NCBI GenBank assembly: GCA_046329585.1
Contig: JAXLUI010000001.1
Span: 2,914,001 to 2,978,000, forward strand
DNA from: DLKC01 sp002478885
GTDB lineage: Bacteria > Bacteroidota > Bacteroidia > Chitinophagales > Chitinophagaceae
Direction: 5' to 3'
DNA length: 64,000 bases
Below, one piece after another: positions 26,434 through 34,835 of the stretch; positions within the stretch are counted from its first letter, which is position 1; the number at the start of each line of letters is the position of its first letter. The position numbers and the translations under genes were made by a program. The notes beneath the pieces are model-generated. The model was given only the letters and a program-made list of their open reading frames with translations. It was not told the origin of the DNA and made no database searches.

Positions 26434-27171
26434 TCAGATCTTTTCTATTTCAAAAGCAGTTTGATAAAAATTGTTGATGGCGCTTACAGGGCGCAGCTTT
26501 ACATAAAAGCAATCCTGGAAAATCTTCATGGCATAGAACTCGTGGCTGGGCACATTAAATTCGTCGAAGATGAGCACGTCGCCTGTTCGCAGGTACGGAT
26601 ATAATTGTGTTAACACATAGATGGTTGACGAGAAAAGATCGGCATCGAAAAGTAAAACTTTGCGTTGATCAAGGTGAAGTATGGCGCGATTTTCATTTAC
26701 AAAATTGCGCATAGTGTCCTGGAAAATACCTTTTACAAAATGATGCCGTTCGTCTGCAATGGCTTTCATGTCGTGGGCCATGGCGCCTTTCTTAAAGAAC
26801 AGACCCCAGTCTTCAGGCAGGCCTTCGAAAGTGTCGAAACCAAAGAACTTCGAATCTGCATGTTTTGCATGTTGTAACCACCATTCAAATGAAACACCTG
26901 ATGCCACGCCAAATTCGAAATAAGAAACGGGTTTGTTTTCCAACTGGTATTTGTCTGCAATAAAAGCAAAGCCATTCAACCTTTCATGATAGTTTCTTGT
27001 TAAGCGAAAGAAATCGTTGCTGCCGGTGTTGCGCTTATTACGGTTTATCCAAACAGTTAGTTCCGAAAGATTGTATAAAAACAAAAGGAGTTTTCGAAAA
27101 GGGTAAATGATATATGCGATACGCGAAACAAGAATTAAATCTTTTACAACGCTGTTTAGTTTTCTTAACAT
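26434..27171 (-). CDS. Class I SAM-dependent methyltransferase, TylF/MycF-like
   Basis: A 245-residue protein. The SAM-binding loop is YFEFGVASGVSFEWW, followed by FGFDTFEGLPEDW (motif II) and LIFDEFNVPSHEFYA, whose acidic residues resemble the metal site of TylF/MycF sugar O-methyltransferases. The N-terminal 30 residues are hydrophobic and could be membrane-associated. The substrate may be a surface or secondary-metabolite sugar. No glycan biosynthesis genes are adjacent. Confidence 0.8.
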   Translation of the reverse strand: MLRKLNSVVKDLILVSRIAYIIYPFRKLLLFLYNLSELTVWINRNKRNTGSNDFFRLTRNYHERLNGFAFIADKYQLENKPVSYFEFGVASGVSFEWWLQHAKHADSKFFGFDTFEGLPEDWGLFFKKGAMAHDMKAIADERHHFVKGIFQDTMRNFVNENRAILHLDQRKVLLFDADLFSSTIYVLTQLYPYLRTGDVLIFDEFNVPSHEFYAMKIFQDCFYVKLRPVSAINNFYQTAFEIEKI

Positions 27172-27260
27172 CTTTGTGTTTTGAGTGTAAGCTGTAATTT
27201 GAGGCCGGAAAATTATAAAAATATATACATCCCTAAAGGTGAATTTTAAACCTCACTATT

Positions 27261-27728
27261 ATGATTGAATTAAAGGAAGGCAGTAAAGCGCCTTTGTTTA
27301 CAGGCTCCGACCAAAATGGTAATATGGTAAAGCTTGCCGATTTTAAAGGAAAAAAGCTGTTGCTTTATTTTTATCCTGAAGATGATACGCCAACCTGCAC
27401 GGTGCAGGCCTGCAACCTGCGAGATAATTTTGGCCTGCTTAAAAAGGAGGGTATCGAAGTTTTAGGCGTGAGCCCCGACGATGAAAAGAAACACAAAAAA
27501 TTTGAAGCGAAATATGATTTGCCGTTTGCACTTATTGCTGATCCTGCACACAAGATCATCGATAAATATGGCGTGTGGGGTGAGAAACAATTGTACGGCA
27601 GAAAATACATGGGCATACACCGCACTTCATTTCTAATAAATGAAAAAGGCATTATCAAAAAGATCATATTAAGGCCAAAAAATAAGGCCCACGCCGAAGA
27701 GATTATTGCATTCTGGAAGCAAAAGTAA
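27261..27728 (+). CDS. bcp: Thioredoxin-dependent thiol peroxidase (BCP-type peroxiredoxin)
   Basis: A 155-residue peroxiredoxin that reduces hydroperoxides in the cytoplasm. PEDDTPTCTVQAC holds the peroxidatic Cys46 and the resolving Cys51, the atypical 2-Cys spacing of BCP. The region GVSPDDEKKHKKFEAKYDLPFALIAD and MGIHRTSFLI are family-typical. Length is normal. It ends 6 bp from the convergent next gene. Confidence 0.95.
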   Translation: MIELKEGSKAPLFTGSDQNGNMVKLADFKGKKLLLYFYPEDDTPTCTVQACNLRDNFGLLKKEGIEVLGVSPDDEKKHKKFEAKYDLPFALIADPAHKIIDKYGVWGEKQLYGRKYMGIHRTSFLINEKGIIKKIILRPKNKAHAEEIIAFWKQK

Positions 27729-27734
27729 TCGTGT

Positions 27735-28646
27735 CTATTCCTTACAAAAAGATATGGTGAACTTTATGGCTGGCCGCAGAAAATAGCGGTCATATTTTTT
27801 ATTATAGCGTTGAATGCTACCATTGTTAACTATGTAAAAGCCGCCTTCGTCTTCTTCTGTAACATACTGCAAACCCAGCGACCAGCGATTCTGCATGTCG
27901 CTTAACCATTTTATTTTGTCATCGCCCGATTTCAATGTATCGTATTGTAGTTTGTAGTCGGAAGGATAAATAAACTCAATGCCAAACACGACCCACGATT
28001 TAGGGCAGTTGATCGTGTTGGCTGGAATATCAAAATCGTTCCAGCCCTCTTTATATGGGAACACCACAATATTTGTATCGGTTAATTCTTTACCAGGCAT
28101 TCTTTTTTCATTATCCCACTCGTACCATCGCAGGCGGATAGGTATTTGAAGGTTGGGCGATTTTTCATCAATGTAGATGCTCATCTTATTCACGAAGCTG
28201 TTGCGGCCGGTGCTGTTGTAATAGCGGGAGATAATCACCAGCCGTGTTTCGGGGCCGGGGCCAATATAATTGCGTATGTGGCCTGTTTTTTTGTTGAGGG
28301 TAAACTCTTCAAAGCGGCGGCAGTTGGTAACGATAACGGGGTTTAGCTCCTGCATTTCGGGGCTCATTTTTATAACGATACCGTCGTAGAGGCTGCTTTT
28401 GCTAATGTGATATTTTCTAAAGCCGAGAAATTGAATTTCGAGGTTGTCATTGGTTGTAAGCGAATCAAGCGCCAAGGTAAAATGTCCGGAAATATCGCTG
28501 TAGATCACTTTTTCATTGTTGTGGTAAATAACAATGGCGTAAGATAATGGCCTGAGCGAAACAGAGTCAATAATCTTCGCCGTTATCGTTTGGCTTTTCG
28601 CTAATGTACCCAGCAGCAATAAAAAAACCGTGATCAATTTTTTCAT
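27735..28646 (-). CDS. Exported protein with carboxypeptidase-like regulatory domain
   Basis: A 303-residue protein with a signal peptide (MKKLITVFLLLLGTLAKSQ). A CarboxypepD_reg-like beta-sandwich (ITAKIIDSVSLRPLSYAIVIYHNNEKVIYSDISGHFTL to LEIQFLGFRKYHI) covers about residues 20-105. The remaining 200 residues are rich in Trp, Tyr and Asp, look like beta structure, and were not recognised. In Bacteroidota this domain usually precedes an outer-membrane barrel; here there is none. The likely location is the periplasm or cell surface, function unknown. Confidence 0.8.
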   Translation of the reverse strand: MKKLITVFLLLLGTLAKSQTITAKIIDSVSLRPLSYAIVIYHNNEKVIYSDISGHFTLALDSLTTNDNLEIQFLGFRKYHISKSSLYDGIVIKMSPEMQELNPVIVTNCRRFEEFTLNKKTGHIRNYIGPGPETRLVIISRYYNSTGRNSFVNKMSIYIDEKSPNLQIPIRLRWYEWDNEKRMPGKELTDTNIVVFPYKEGWNDFDIPANTINCPKSWVVFGIEFIYPSDYKLQYDTLKSGDDKIKWLSDMQNRWSLGLQYVTEEDEGGFYIVNNGSIQRYNKKYDRYFLRPAIKFTISFCKE

Positions 28647-28699
28647 AAACCGAAGGTATTAACGCCTGTGTTATGGTCAAGTAAATTTTTTCTTTTAAG

Positions 28700-28911
28700 C
28701 CCGGCTTTTGTTTTTCAATCAATCTTCCGTTGCGTCGCACCCTTGTACATTGCAGCAAAGAGCAGCATGATTCAGGTAACAGCTATAACTGCATGTGCGT
28801 ATTAAAATACCATTTGCGATGCACTTTCGACTTTTGAGCAAAACTGTTCAGTGCTATTCTTTCGTACAAGAGTGCGACGCAAGTAAAGCTGAATCTTGTG
28901 CTGCAGTTGGG
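28700..28911. repeat. Dispersed repeat A, paired inverted element
   Basis: The left half has CCCGGCT at 28700 and core GTTGCGTCGCACCCTTGTAC at 28729-28748. The right half has core GTACAAGAGTGCGACGCAAG at 28864-28883 and a degenerate outer end near 28905. The interior is 115 bp. It fills most of the 364-bp gap 28647-29010. Confidence 0.88.
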
Positions 28912-29010
28912 TACACAATAATGCTTCGCACAAAGGCTATATGAAAAATGTCATAAAAAATATACCCAATATATTTTACCTTTCGCCGAGTTAAAACGTA
29001 GCCTGGTAAT

Positions 29011-30108
29011 ATGTACCATAGTATTAATGATCATATGGAGAGTATGCGGCCTTCGAAGAAGAAACCCATCTTCAGGGTCGACTCGAAATTGCGGCAGTAC
29101 CTGGTAAACCAGGGCCGCGAAGTAAAGCTACCTGTGTCGTACCGAGATCTGTTACGTTTTACTTTTTCCATTCCGCTAAAAGACAAATTTGGCAAACACA
29201 CTTTGTGGGAAACGGTTACCTACGATATGCGCGAATGGGAATTTTTGCGCGATACGCTGGTAAAAACTTATGCCATATTGAAAACGGAAGGCGACCTTAG
29301 TTTTACCAGCCACCTCGATGTGGCACGCATCGATTTTTGCACTTTTGGCAATAGTCACCCTTTTCGCATACGCATTGTAAATAAGATCAACGATAACCAC
29401 GATCACTACTATATAAAACAGGCAGACGCAAGCCGTATATATGGGTTGGAACTTGAACACCTGCTTTCGCCGAACCGTATTACTTTTTTAACGAATTATG
29501 AAACACTGGTCGAGGAGCATATTCCAGGAATCCCGGGCGACGTATTCTCTGAAGATTACCTGCGAAATTCAAACACCAACATAATTAGGTTTGCCAAAGA
29601 GTTTGTAAAGTTTAATGAGCGTTGTTTTGTGCGCCTGCTCGGCGATATGCGCAGTTATAACTTTGTAGTTAATATTACGCCCGACATCGACGACGATTTT
29701 CAATACCGGATACGCTGCATAGATTTTGATCAGCAATCTTTTGAAGGAAAAAAAAATTTATACCGCCCGCAGTTCTTTAAAGAGAACAGGGCCTTTGTTG
29801 ACGCAGTTGTAAAATACCTCGACAAAGACAGCATTGCGCAATACCAGGCCGAAGAAAGAACAATGATGACTTTCAGGCTGGTCTCGGCACGCTACCGTGT
29901 AAAAGAGCTCCTGGATATAATGCATGACGATGATATTTCCCAATCTGAAAAGATCAACCAACTAAAGATTGAACTGGCCGACCATTTTCATGAATTATCT
30001 TACCTGCGCTGCAGAACAATGGGGCAAATTGTGAAAACACAATTGAAGCAAATACTTAGAAAAAGTTTAGCCCTAATTCCAAAAACCAATGGTAAATTTG
30101 ATGACTGA
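29011..30108 (+). CDS. Unrecognised protein with kinase-like (APH/PKL) catalytic features
   Basis: A 365-residue cytoplasmic protein with no family recognised. Several features match protein-kinase-like phosphotransferases in the correct order. YYIKQADASRIYGLELEHL has Lys136 and Glu147/149 as candidate VAIK Lys and alphaC Glu. LVEEHIPGIPGDVF looks like an APH hinge. GDMRSYN has Asp212 and Asn217 in catalytic-loop spacing. CIDFDQQ has Asp238 as the metal-binding Asp. A basic C-terminal region follows (TQLKQILRKSLALIPK). The stretch between Asn217 and Asp238 is longer than usual. The kinase call is inference; the substrate is unknown. Confidence 0.65.
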   Translation: MYHSINDHMESMRPSKKKPIFRVDSKLRQYLVNQGREVKLPVSYRDLLRFTFSIPLKDKFGKHTLWETVTYDMREWEFLRDTLVKTYAILKTEGDLSFTSHLDVARIDFCTFGNSHPFRIRIVNKINDNHDHYYIKQADASRIYGLELEHLLSPNRITFLTNYETLVEEHIPGIPGDVFSEDYLRNSNTNIIRFAKEFVKFNERCFVRLLGDMRSYNFVVNITPDIDDDFQYRIRCIDFDQQSFEGKKNLYRPQFFKENRAFVDAVVKYLDKDSIAQYQAEERTMMTFRLVSARYRVKELLDIMHDDDISQSEKINQLKIELADHFHELSYLRCRTMGQIVKTQLKQILRKSLALIPKTNGKFDD

Positions 30109-30204
30109 TCAGTTGTTCAATCTCCGGAAAAACCAGTGCTGACCAATTTATTTATAACGAAACGGTTACCCGTTATATTTTCCCAGCCGGTTAAACTCCA
30201 TGGA

Positions 30205-30233
30205 TTGTGATAACATTTATCCCTGCATCTTTG
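30205..30233 (+). promoter_or_regulatory. Candidate promoter for fabF
   Basis: TTG at 30205-30207, then 18 bp, then CATCTTTG at 30226-30233, one mismatch from TAnnTTTG. It leaves a leader of about 45 nt before the ATG at 30285. Confidence 0.4.
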
Positions 30234-30284
30234 CAGCAATTTTAAAAAACCAACAATAAACATTTAACCACCATTCAACAAACT

Positions 30285-31532
30285 ATGAAAAGAGCAGTAG
30301 TCACTGGTATGGGTGCATTAACCCCCATTGGTAAAAATGTGCCTGATTTCTGGAATGCATTGATCAATGGCGCAAGCGGAGCTGGTCCTATTACCAGGTT
30401 CGACGCTTCAAAATATAAAACCCGTTTTGCCTGCGAGGTAAAGAATTATGATCCGCTCGATTATATTGATAAAGCCGAAGCACGAAAAGCCGATCTCTTT
30501 ACGCAGTTTGCGCTTGCCGCTGTGGCTGAAGCTATTAAGAGCGCGGAGATTAATCTCGATACGATCGATAAAACAGAGGTGGGCGTTATATGGGGTTGCG
30601 GCCAGGGTGGTATGACCACCTTCGAAGAGCAGTTGGTTGAGTTTTACAAAGGCGATGGCACGCCACATTTCAATCCATATCTTATTCCCAAAATGATCAC
30701 CAACATCGCCTCAGGCGTTATTTCTATAAAATACGGTTTCCAGGGCGTAAACTTTGGAACGGTTACAGCCTGTGCCAGTTCCAATACGGCAATGATCGAA
30801 GCCTTAAACATGATCCGTTGGGGCAAAGCCAAAATGTTCATCACAGGCGGTTCTGAAGCGCCTTTAAGTCCGGGCCCTGTCGGCGGTTTCTCTGCAATGA
30901 AAGCGCTTTCTCACCGAAATGATGACCCTTCAGCCGCATCGCGCCCATTCGACAAAAACCGCGATGGTTTTGTAATGGGCGAAGGTGCAGGTGCACTGGT
31001 AATAGAAGAACTTGAGCATGCATTGGACCGTGGCGCAAATATTCTCGCCGAACTTGTAGGCGGCGCCATGACGGGCGATGCCTACCACCTTTCAGCTACA
31101 CACCCCGAAGGCGAAGGCGCTTATCGCGGAATGAAACTTGCACTGCGGGATGCAGGCTTAACCATTGCCGATGTGGATTATATTAATGCACACGCAACCT
31201 CAACACCAATGGGCGACATAAGCGAAACCATTGCAATTAACCGGTTGAAAGCCGATCTGCAAACAAAATTCAAGATTAGTGCAACCAAATCTATGACAGG
31301 TCATCTGCTGGGTGGCGCCGGTGGCATCGAAGCTATTGCGTCGATCATGGCCATCAATACGGGAATTGTTCCGCCTACCATAAACACAACTGAAATAGAT
31401 CCTAAAATTCCGGCCGGCCTCGATATTGTTACAGGCGCGGCCATCAATCATAAAGTTGATGTTGCCATGAGTAACACTTTTGGTTTTGGCGGTCACAATG
31501 CGATCGCGGTCTTTAAAAGATTCGAAGAGTAA
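30285..31532 (+). CDS. fabF: Beta-ketoacyl-ACP synthase II
   Basis: A 415-residue condensing enzyme of fatty-acid elongation. The catalytic triad is complete: Cys163 in TACASSNTA, His303 in NAHATSTPMGD and His340 in SMTGHLLGG, the same numbering as E. coli FabF. RRVVVTG-type start (KRAVVTGMGALTPIG) and C-terminal NTFGFGGHNA are typical. It works on acyl-ACP in the cytoplasm. A phosphopantetheinyl transferase gene lies 0.6 kb downstream on the other strand. The gene ends at a strong bidirectional terminator. Confidence 0.96.
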   Translation: MKRAVVTGMGALTPIGKNVPDFWNALINGASGAGPITRFDASKYKTRFACEVKNYDPLDYIDKAEARKADLFTQFALAAVAEAIKSAEINLDTIDKTEVGVIWGCGQGGMTTFEEQLVEFYKGDGTPHFNPYLIPKMITNIASGVISIKYGFQGVNFGTVTACASSNTAMIEALNMIRWGKAKMFITGGSEAPLSPGPVGGFSAMKALSHRNDDPSAASRPFDKNRDGFVMGEGAGALVIEELEHALDRGANILAELVGGAMTGDAYHLSATHPEGEGAYRGMKLALRDAGLTIADVDYINAHATSTPMGDISETIAINRLKADLQTKFKISATKSMTGHLLGGAGGIEAIASIMAINTGIVPPTINTTEIDPKIPAGLDIVTGAAINHKVDVAMSNTFGFGGHNAIAVFKRFEE

Positions 31533-31569
31533 AAAAAGAAGCAATCAGGTAGCAAGCATTTATTTTTCA

Positions 31570-31600
31570 TGGCATCGTCCCTTGTGTCACTCACTTGTAC
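31570..31600 (+). repeat. Dispersed repeat A, forward, GTGTCACTC variant
   Basis: GGCATCG box then core CTTGTGTCACTCACTTGTAC at 31581-31600. It is the mirror of the GAGTGACACAAG variant at 32877; together they flank the T9SS remnant and PPTase gene. Confidence 0.7.
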
Positions 31601-31625
31601 TGAACAATACAATGCAGCAAAAAAA

Positions 31626-31665
31626 GAAAGACCTGCCAGGACTTGAAACCTGGCAGGTCTTTTTA
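31626..31665. terminator. Bidirectional intrinsic terminator after fabF
   Basis: A long perfect stem (AAAGACCTGCCAGG with CCTGGCAGGTCTTT) with an 8-base loop, A-run on the left and T-run on the right. It lies between fabF and the minus-strand T9SS remnant. Confidence 0.9.
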
Positions 31666-31683
31666 TAACAGTATTTAATTTTT

Positions 31684-32136
31684 TTAGCGGCTTATCAACA
31701 CCTTTTGCAACTTACCGGTTGTGTTATTTTTCAAGTAGTAAATACCCGGCGAAAAATTGTTTACAGCAATGCTCCCGGAACCTGTAATTTTTGTAGTTAC
31801 TAAAATTTTACCTGAGAAATCGATTAGTGAAAATGTACTGCTACCGCTAACCTGAATATGCACTGCATCGGCAACAGGATTGGGATAGATTTTAAAATCA
31901 TGGTTTTTGGGGTCACTGGTAATGGACAAATTGTCTTCAAGAGTTGCCGAAGCCAAACTTACCGGATCTTTAAATAGTTTAACTATCCAGCAGTTGTTAC
32001 CCGGGTGGTCGTCGCTTACATCTCCACTGCCACCTGAGTTAGATTCTCCTGCTAAAATATATCCGCCATCTGCCGTTTGTTTTACATCCCATCCACGATC
32101 GAAGCCATCGCCGCCCAGCGATTTTTCATAAAAGCA
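31684..32136 (-). pseudogene. C-terminal remnant of a T9SS-secreted protein
   Basis: About 150 codons without any credible start. The frame begins right after the stop codon of the PPTase gene and in the same frame. It reads KSLGGDGFDRGWDVKQTADGGYILAGES, NNCWIVKL, then a type A sorting domain: FKIYPNPVADAVHIQV, SLIDFSGKIL, NFSPGIYYLKN, KVLISR. The DGGYI...WIVKL unit is one blade of a repeat common in large secreted Bacteroidota proteins. Only the last blade and sorting domain are left, so a large 5' deletion is likely. The TTG-started 90-residue version would lack an export signal. Confidence 0.8.
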
Positions 32137-32766
32137 CTAGGAAGCAACCCAAACCAGGCAAAGCTCTTCGAATAATTTGTATTGAAGCGTTAAGGGGAAG
32201 ACTTCTGCATTTCTAACAAAACCGGCAGCCATAAAACCCTGTCCCGACAGTGCTGACGGTTGTAGCAGAATCTCCTCGCTAAAATCAACGCTTCCCCAGC
32301 CCCACCATTTAAATACGGCCTCTTTTGCGCTCCACATAATAGCTAGTTTTTCAAGTTGCGATATGGAGTGCCCTGGTGCTGCTAGCATAGCCATTTCTTG
32401 CGGGTTTAGAAATTTATGTTTGATCCGCTCAATTTTTTCTGTTGGTATTTCGATATCTATACCAACACGGCTGACACTGCTTACAATTGCCGCTGCATAG
32501 TTGCCACAATGTGAAATGGAAAAATGATATTGTTCGTAAGGCAGGTAAGGTTTTCTTGTGTCAGCGATAAGTATCTCATCGTAAGGGAAATCGCTAAACA
32601 GTTGGGTAAGCAGGCAGCGGCCAGCTAAATGCTGCAGTCTTTTGTGCGGATGTGTAATTTCACGCTGCAAAGGCACCTTGCCTGTAAAAAATACTTCTGG
32701 CTCAGCTATTTTCCAGATGCCGAGTTTGGTTTGTTCGTTAATATTATGTTGATAAAAGAGGGGCAA
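32137..32766 (-). CDS. 4'-phosphopantetheinyl transferase, Sfp type
   Basis: A 209-residue enzyme that loads phosphopantetheine onto carrier proteins. The Mg-binding motif VGIDIE and the WSAKEAVFKWWG motif are both intact, and FSISHCGNYAAAIVS is the usual substrate-binding segment. It is of typical length for Sfp/Gsp-type PPTases. No NRPS or PKS genes are nearby; activation of fatty-acid ACP or a distant pathway is possible. Its stop codon is followed in frame by the T9SS protein remnant. Confidence 0.92.
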   Translation of the reverse strand: MPLFYQHNINEQTKLGIWKIAEPEVFFTGKVPLQREITHPHKRLQHLAGRCLLTQLFSDFPYDEILIADTRKPYLPYEQYHFSISHCGNYAAAIVSSVSRVGIDIEIPTEKIERIKHKFLNPQEMAMLAAPGHSISQLEKLAIMWSAKEAVFKWWGWGSVDFSEEILLQPSALSGQGFMAAGFVRNAEVFPLTLQYKLFEELCLVWVAS

Positions 32767-32876
32767 TTATATGTTTACGGCTTTAGCTTGCAAGTGGTCA
32801 AAAATAATTTTATTCAGGCAGGGTTTTACAATTTATTTACTGAATATTTGCTGCAATGGCTGAGTATTGATCTTCC

Positions 32877-32908
32877 GTACAAGTGAGTGACACAAGGAAC
32901 GATGCCAC
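32877..32908 (-). repeat. Dispersed repeat A, reverse, GAGTGACACAAG variant
   Basis: GTACAAGTGAGTGACACAAG (32877-32896) followed by GATGCCAC, the same two modules that bound repeat B. It looks like repeat B without its 65-bp middle. Confidence 0.7.
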
Positions 32909-32968
32909 GAAGGCCTGCAGCTTGTATCATAAATATTAAGCAAAACACATCTTTAAAAAGAAGAAGCA

Positions 32969-33505
32969 ATGATTCTTTCAGACAAACGGATTTTGGAGGA
33001 AATTGAAAAAGGCACGATAAAAATTGCGCCATACGATCGCGCCTGCCTTGGCAGCAACAGTTACGATGTGCATTTGGGCAAGTGGCTTGCAACTTACCGC
33101 GAACATATTCTCGATGCCAAAAAGCACAACGAGATTGAATATTTTGAAATTCCGGAAGATGGCTTCGTCTTGTACCCGCATATTTTTTACCTGGGTGTAA
33201 CGGAAGAATACACAGAAACGCATGCGCATGTCCCGTTCCTTGAAGGCAAATCTTCCACGGGGCGGCTGGGCATAGATATTCACGCAACTGCAGGCAAAGG
33301 AGATGTTGGTTTTTGTGGCAACTGGACTTTGGAAATATCGGTAAAGCAGCCGGTTAAAATTTATAAAGGAATGCCGATTGGCCAGTTGATCTATTTTCCT
33401 GTTGATGGCGAAATTGAGGTAAAATACAACCAGAAAAAAAATGCCAAATACAGTGGACAACCCGACAAACCCATCGAAAGTATGATGTGGAAGAACAGCT
33501 TTTAG
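32969..33505 (+). CDS. dcd: dCTP deaminase
   Basis: A 178-residue trimeric enzyme that deaminates dCTP to dUTP for thymidylate synthesis. The N-terminal MILSDKRILEEIEKG, GSNSYDVHLG, the core LEGKSSTGRLGIDIHATAG with its catalytic Glu region, and GFCGNWTLEI are all typical. Length is normal. It may share a transcript with the DUF1684 gene 33 bp downstream. Confidence 0.95.
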   Translation: MILSDKRILEEIEKGTIKIAPYDRACLGSNSYDVHLGKWLATYREHILDAKKHNEIEYFEIPEDGFVLYPHIFYLGVTEEYTETHAHVPFLEGKSSTGRLGIDIHATAGKGDVGFCGNWTLEISVKQPVKIYKGMPIGQLIYFPVDGEIEVKYNQKKNAKYSGQPDKPIESMMWKNSF

Positions 33506-33537
33506 TGTGAACTACCTTTGGGTTTAAATGATACAGC

Positions 33538-34137
33538 ATGAAATTTTTATTACCGTTTTTTATTTTTCTCTCAACAAGTTTTGTGGTGGCCGCGCAAACG
33601 GATACCGCTTTTGCAAACGACATGAAACGATTCCAGGATGACCTGGTGAACGAATACCGGAATCCTGCTACCAGCCCGTTATCCGGAGAAGCGAAAAAAG
33701 AATTTAAAGGCATTCATTTTTTTTCCGTTAATAAAGCCTACAACGTAACAGCAAAGTTTGTGCGAACTGCTGATGAAAAAATATTTTCCATGAAAACGTC
33801 GGGGGCAATAACCAAAGACTATGTAAAGTATGGCGAGGCAATTTTTAACTTAAAAGGCAAGGAGTACAAACTGAATATTTACCAGTCGATCGACCTGGCA
33901 AAGCAACGTAAATACAGAGACTACCTTTTTATTCCTTTCCGGGATTCGACCAGTGGTAAAGAGACCTATGGTGGAGGTCGTTACATTGACCTTCTTATCC
34001 CGCAGGGTGATTCAATCGTGATAAATTTTAATAAAGCCTATCATCCATATTGCGCCTATACAGAAGGATACAATTGCCCTATTCCGCCAAGAGAAAACAC
34101 CCTGGCTGCAAAAATTGAAGCGGGCGTGAAATATTAG
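33538..34137 (+). CDS. Exported DUF1684 protein
   Basis: A 199-residue protein with a signal peptide (MKFLLPFFIFLSTSFVVAAQ). Conserved DUF1684 features include SPLSGEAKKEFKGIHFF, YGEAIFNLKGKEYKLNIYQS, LFIPFRDSTSGKETYGGGRYIDL and a C-terminal NKAYHPYCAYTEGYNCPIPPRENTL with two cysteines. DUF1684 has no established biochemical role. It is probably periplasmic or lipid-facing. Confidence 0.9.
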   Translation: MKFLLPFFIFLSTSFVVAAQTDTAFANDMKRFQDDLVNEYRNPATSPLSGEAKKEFKGIHFFSVNKAYNVTAKFVRTADEKIFSMKTSGAITKDYVKYGEAIFNLKGKEYKLNIYQSIDLAKQRKYRDYLFIPFRDSTSGKETYGGGRYIDLLIPQGDSIVINFNKAYHPYCAYTEGYNCPIPPRENTLAAKIEAGVKY

Positions 34138-34145
34138 CAATTACC

Positions 34146-34835
34146 TTAACCTGTAACAAACCTGTAACCGACAGCTTTGATCGTTAATATTTCAAGCGAA
34201 GGATCTTCTTTAAGATAGCCGCGCATCTTTGTAATATATACGTCAAGGTTTCGGCTGTTAAAAAACGAATCGTTTCCCCAGATAGCATTGAGAATATCTT
34301 TACGATCGATTATATTTTGCCTGTTTTGCCAGAGATATTTCAAGAGTTCACTTTCCCGGTAAGAAAGTTTACGTTCGTCGCTGTTGAAAACAAGTAATTG
34401 CCTGTTTGTATTAAACCGGTAGCAGCCAATTTCAATAATGCGTGAGTTTGCGGCGGCCTTTGTATCTTCTTTTTTAACTCGTAAAGCGTTTTCGATGCGC
34501 ACGATCAGCTCCTCCATGCTGAAGGGTTTTCTAATATAATCATTGCCACCTGTGCGAAACCCTTTAACTACGTCTTCCGTTTGTGTTTTAGCGGTGAGAA
34601 AAATGATGGGGATATCGTCGTTGAGGGCTCTTATGTCTTCGGCAATTTCAAAACCGTTGCGGTTGGGAAGCATTATATCGAGCACACAAATATCCGGTTG
34701 CGATGCCCTGAACGCATCAAGTGCCCTGGCTCCATCGGTTTCCATGCTTACCTCAAAACCCCGGCCTTCAAGCGTTTCCATTACTATTTTGCCGAGAAAG
34801 GTTTCATCTTCTACATATAATACTTTTATGCTCAT
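34146..34835 (-). CDS. OmpR-family response regulator
   Basis: A 229-residue two-domain regulator. The receiver domain has Glu9-Asp10, phospho-acceptor Asp53 in VLDIMLPNRNG, FLTAKT and the Lys of YIRKPFSMEEL. The C-terminal winged-helix DNA-binding domain includes LSYRESELLKYLWQN and FNSRNLDVYITKMRGYLKEDPSLEI. Its start overlaps the kinase gene by 4 bp (ATGA), so it is translated with its sensor. The TTAAC repeats upstream of the GLPGLI and barrel genes are candidate binding sites. Confidence 0.94.
   Translation of the reverse strand: MSIKVLYVEDETFLGKIVMETLEGRGFEVSMETDGARALDAFRASQPDICVLDIMLPNRNGFEIAEDIRALNDDIPIIFLTAKTQTEDVVKGFRTGGNDYIRKPFSMEELIVRIENALRVKKEDTKAAANSRIIEIGCYRFNTNRQLLVFNSDERKLSYRESELLKYLWQNRQNIIDRKDILNAIWGNDSFFNSRNLDVYITKMRGYLKEDPSLEILTIKAVGYRFVTG

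Noticed and set aside
34150..34176. Two CCTGTAAC repeats near the end of the response regulator gene
   Set aside because: They fall in the last codons of the regulator gene and the short convergent gap; no gene starts nearby that they could control.
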